In this document: positions 14,626-16,419 of the stretch, in pieces
Numbering within the stretch: position 1 is the stretch's first letter
Layout: each line of letters begins with the position of its first letter
NCBI GenBank assembly: GCA_005882445.1
Contig: VBAN01000055.1
Location: forward strand, 1 to 16,419
Direction: 5' to 3'
Length of the DNA stretch: 16,419 bases
Source of the DNA: Candidatus Segetimicrobium genomatis
GTDB taxonomy: Bacteria; Sysuimicrobiota; Sysuimicrobiia; Sysuimicrobiales; Segetimicrobiaceae
Program-made: the position numbers and the translations under genes
Notes under the pieces: model-generated
Seen by the model: the letters and a program-made list of their open reading frames with translations, nothing else
What the model was told of the DNA's origin: nothing
Database searches by the model: none

Positions 14626-16176
14626 CTATTTCGCGTACTCGATCGCGCGCGTCTCCCGCAGCACCGTCACCTTGATCTGCCCGGGATACTGCATTTCCTC
14701 TTCGATCTTCTTGGCCATCTCGCGCGCCATGGTCATCGCGCTGGTGTCATCGATCTCCTGCGGCTTGACCAGCACCCGGATTTCGCGGCCGGCCTGAATC
14801 GCATAGGCCTTGTCCACTCCGGGGAAGGACGTGGCGATGCGCTCCAGGTTCTCGAGCCGCTTCATGTACAATTCGACGGTATCCTTGCGGGCCCCGGGGC
14901 GCGAGGCCGAGATCGCGTCCGCCGCCGCCACCAGGATCGATTCCACCCCCGTCGCCTCGGCGTCTCCGTGATGATACGCGATGGCGTTGAGCACCTGCGG
15001 CGGCTCGTGGTAGCGCCGGGCGATGTCCATGCCGATGTCTCTGTGGCTGCCTTCGGCCTCGTGGGTGAGCGCCTTCCCGATGTCGTGGAGCACTCCGGCC
15101 CGGCGCGCCAGTTCCGGGTCGGCGCCGAGCTGCGTCGCCATCAGGCCCGCCAGCAGGGCCACCTCGATGGAATGCTGCAGCAGGTTCTGCCCGTAGCTGA
15201 ACCGGAAATTGAGCCGGCCCAGGAGCTTCAACTCCTCGGGATGCAGCCCGTGAACGCCGGCCTCGAACGCCGCCCGCTCGCCGGCCTCGCGGATCCGGGT
15301 ATCGATGTCCCGCTGCGCCTTCTCCACCATCTCCTCGATCCGCGCCGGGTGGATCCGGCCGTCGGCCAGGAGCTTCTCCAGCGTCATCTTCGCGACTTCG
15401 CGGCGAATCGGATCGAACGAGGAGATCGTGACCGACTCCGGGGTGTCGTCGATGATCAGATCGACTCCGGTGAGGCTCTCGAGGGACCTGATGTTGCGGC
15501 CTTCCCGGCCGATGATCCGCCCCTTCATCTCATCGTTGGGCAGGGGGACCACCGACACGGTCACTTCCGCCGTATGATCGGCGGCACACCGCTGGATGGC
15601 CAGGGCGACGATCTCCCTGGCTGAACGCTCGGCTGTCTCCCGAGCTTCCGCTTCGATCTTCTTGCCGATCTGCGCCGCCTCGTGCCGGATCTCGATTTCG
15701 GTCTTCTGGAGCAGTTCCTGACGCGCCTGCTCCAGGGTCAGGCCGGCGACGCGTTCAAGCTCAACGCGCTGGCGCTGCGATGCCTCCTCCAACTCCTCCC
15801 TAGCCTTGGTGACCTCCTGCTCCCGCTGCGCAAGGACCTGTTCCCGTTTCTCGGCTGTCTCCAGCTTCCGGTCCAGGGTCTCCTCACGCTGAATCAACCG
15901 CCGTTCGAGCCGCTGCTGCTCCGCGCGCTGCTCCCGAACCTCGCGTTCGGCGTCCCGCTTGATCCGGAACGCCTCGTCTCTGGCCTCCAGGAGCGCTTCG
16001 CGCTTCTTATTGTCCGCCTCCCGATCCGCCGCCACCGCGGCGTCTTCGATGATGCGCTTCGCAGCGACCTCGGCCGTTCCAATCTTCGCCTCACCGGCGA
16101 ACTTTCGCAGAAGGTATCCAAGGAGGAAGGCTCCCAGCCCGATGACGCCCGCACCAAGGAACAGAACGGGGTTCAT
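14626..16176 (-). CDS. rny: Ribonuclease Y
   Basis: A 516-residue membrane-bound endoribonuclease that starts the decay and processing of many mRNAs. In order it has: an N-terminal membrane helix (about 4-23), a long charged coiled coil (about 37-195), a KH RNA-binding domain with [15 protein letters not shown] (about 219-233) and an HD domain with the catalytic pair in [10 protein letters not shown] (H364, D365), followed by the usual conserved C-terminus ending in [17 protein letters not shown]. Length matches the family (about 520). The ATG at 16176 is preferred, with GGAGG about 10 bases upstream; a GTG at 16185 directly abuts the ribosome site. It is the first gene after a strong promoter and leads the operon to ymdB, spoVS, the PHP gene and selAB. 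Nothing unusual in the protein. Confidence 0.98.
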   Translation of the reverse strand: MNPVLFLGAGVIGLGAFLLGYLLRKFAGEAKIGTAEVAAKRIIEDAAVAADREADNKKREALLEARDEAFRIKRDAEREVREQRAEQQRLERRLIQREETLDRKLETAEKREQVLAQREQEVTKAREELEEASQRQRVELERVAGLTLEQARQELLQKTEIEIRHEAAQIGKKIEAEARETAERSAREIVALAIQRCAADHTAEVTVSVVPLPNDEMKGRIIGREGRNIRSLESLTGVDLIIDDTPESVTISSFDPIRREVAKMTLEKLLADGRIHPARIEEMVEKAQRDIDTRIREAGERAAFEAGVHGLHPEELKLLGRLNFRFSYGQNLLQHSIEVALLAGLMATQLGADPELARRAGVLHDIGKALTHEAEGSHRDIGMDIARRYHEPPQVLNAIAYHHGDAEATGVESILVAAADAISASRPGARKDTVELYMKRLENLERIATSFPGVDKAYAIQAGREIRVLVKPQEIDDTSAMTMAREMAKKIEEEMQYPGQIKVTVLRETRAIEYAK

Positions 16177-16281
16177 GGGTGTCACCCCCTCCGTTTAAAT
16201 ATAATCGCCTATCGTTCCCCCGTAGTGTGCTAAACCCTCCTGCCTCGCTTTGCTCTACTCCGCGTATCGATCAGCCTTTCC

Positions 16282-16307
16282 CCGACCGGTGCCAAGCTCC
16301 CGGCCGG
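16282..16307 (-). other. Hairpin in the rny 5' leader
   Basis: Within the roughly 160-base untranslated leader, CCGGCCGG and CCGGTCGG form an 8-pair stem (one G-U) around a 10-base loop. It starts about 30 bases after the predicted transcription start. A leader structure could serve RNase Y autoregulation or mRNA stability; this is inference. Confidence 0.45.
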
Positions 16308-16344
16308 ACGTATGTGAGCTTTAGCTTTCAATCCCCTTCGCTTC

Positions 16345-16373
16345 ATTCTATCGTGACCGGAAAATGCGGTCAA
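16345..16373 (-). promoter_or_regulatory. Sigma70-type promoter of the rny operon
   Basis: On the minus strand TTGACC (16373-16368) and TAGAAT (16350-16345) are separated by exactly 17 bases, a near-consensus housekeeping promoter. Transcription should start near 16338 and give a leader of about 160 bases before the rny ATG. Confidence 0.8.
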
Positions 16374-16403
16374 GGAAAGCCCCTCGGCACCATCCGGAGA
16401 GGC
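16374..16403 (-). terminator. Possible intrinsic terminator of the gene upstream of rny
   Basis: On the minus strand GCCTCT-C-CGG-ATGGTG-CCG-AGGGGC forms a stem of 9 pairs with one bulged C and one G-U, followed by TTTCC and then the -35 box of the rny promoter. The short T tract makes it weak. The upstream gene itself is not visible: 16404-16419 holds only GC-rich sequence with no readable coding signal. Confidence 0.45.
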
Positions 16404-16419
16404 CCGGGCCGGGCGCCTG

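Noticed and set aside
16200..16225. ECF-like promoter (GGAAC followed by an AT-rich block) close to the rny start
   Set aside because: No matching -10 element at proper spacing; the AT-rich block is better explained as the open region around the ribosome binding site.
16230..16346. 38-residue, very basic ORF upstream of rny (minus strand, starts MKRRGLKAKA)
   Set aside because: Its ATG lies inside the -10 box of the clear promoter, so it would not be in that transcript, and it has no ribosome binding site.

Overview
The window is a GC-rich bacterial chromosomal segment. Nearly all genes lie on the minus strand, so they are transcribed from right to left; the one clear exception is an SGNH/AlgX-like gene on the plus strand. 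RNase Y, YmdB and an 86-residue SpoVS occur together, next to a complete selAB pair and a tRNA-Sec gene. This combination suggests a deep-branching Gram-positive-type (Terrabacteria) lineage, for example uncultivated groups such as CSP1-3/Sysuimicrobiota, Armatimonadota or relatives. That placement is inference from gene content only.

Right part (about 16.4 kb down to 8.9 kb): a well-formed sigma70-type promoter (16345-16373), preceded by a terminator-like hairpin, drives rny - ymdB - spoVS - PHP phosphoesterase - small zinc-ribbon membrane protein - selA - selB. Spacing is tight, with stop/start overlaps or good ribosome binding sites. RNase Y, YmdB and SpoVS are a recurrent gene neighbourhood. 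SelA and SelB make and deliver selenocysteine using the tRNA-Sec found at 337-430. Two genes here are odd: selA is interrupted by a -1 frame change, and the PHP gene has no ATG/GTG/TTG start and shares its frame with spoVS across an amber codon.

Middle (about 8.9 kb to 7.5 kb): a convergent, membrane-anchored SGNH/AlgX-like protein, bounded by a GC-rich hairpin on one side and an imperfect tandem repeat plus an AT-rich promoter/operator island on the other.

Left part (7.5 kb to 0.5 kb): a metal-homeostasis operon. In order of transcription it encodes an ArsR-family repressor with the cysteine pattern of the Cd/Pb sensor CmtR, an HMA-domain protein, a P1B ATPase with an unusual Cys-Ser-Cys transport motif, a 48-residue Met/His-rich peptide, a Sco-type copper protein, two TlpA-like thioredoxins (both WCIPC) and a CopA-type Cu+ ATPase with YHS and heavy-metal-binding N-terminal modules. 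The set looks like metal sensing, efflux and assembly or redox maintenance of a copper-containing respiratory enzyme. The HMA protein and the P1B ATPase look like one gene split by a -1 frame change in a run of five G. Downstream lie tRNA-Sec and the first 27 codons of a response regulator that leaves the window.

No selenoprotein gene was recognised in the window, nor any CRISPR array, insertion sequence or phage gene. The most interesting points are the split HMA/ATPase with its CSC motif, the Met/His-rich peptide, the frameshifted selA beside an intact selB and tRNA-Sec, and the start-less PHP gene. Sequencing or assembly error is a live alternative for several of these.
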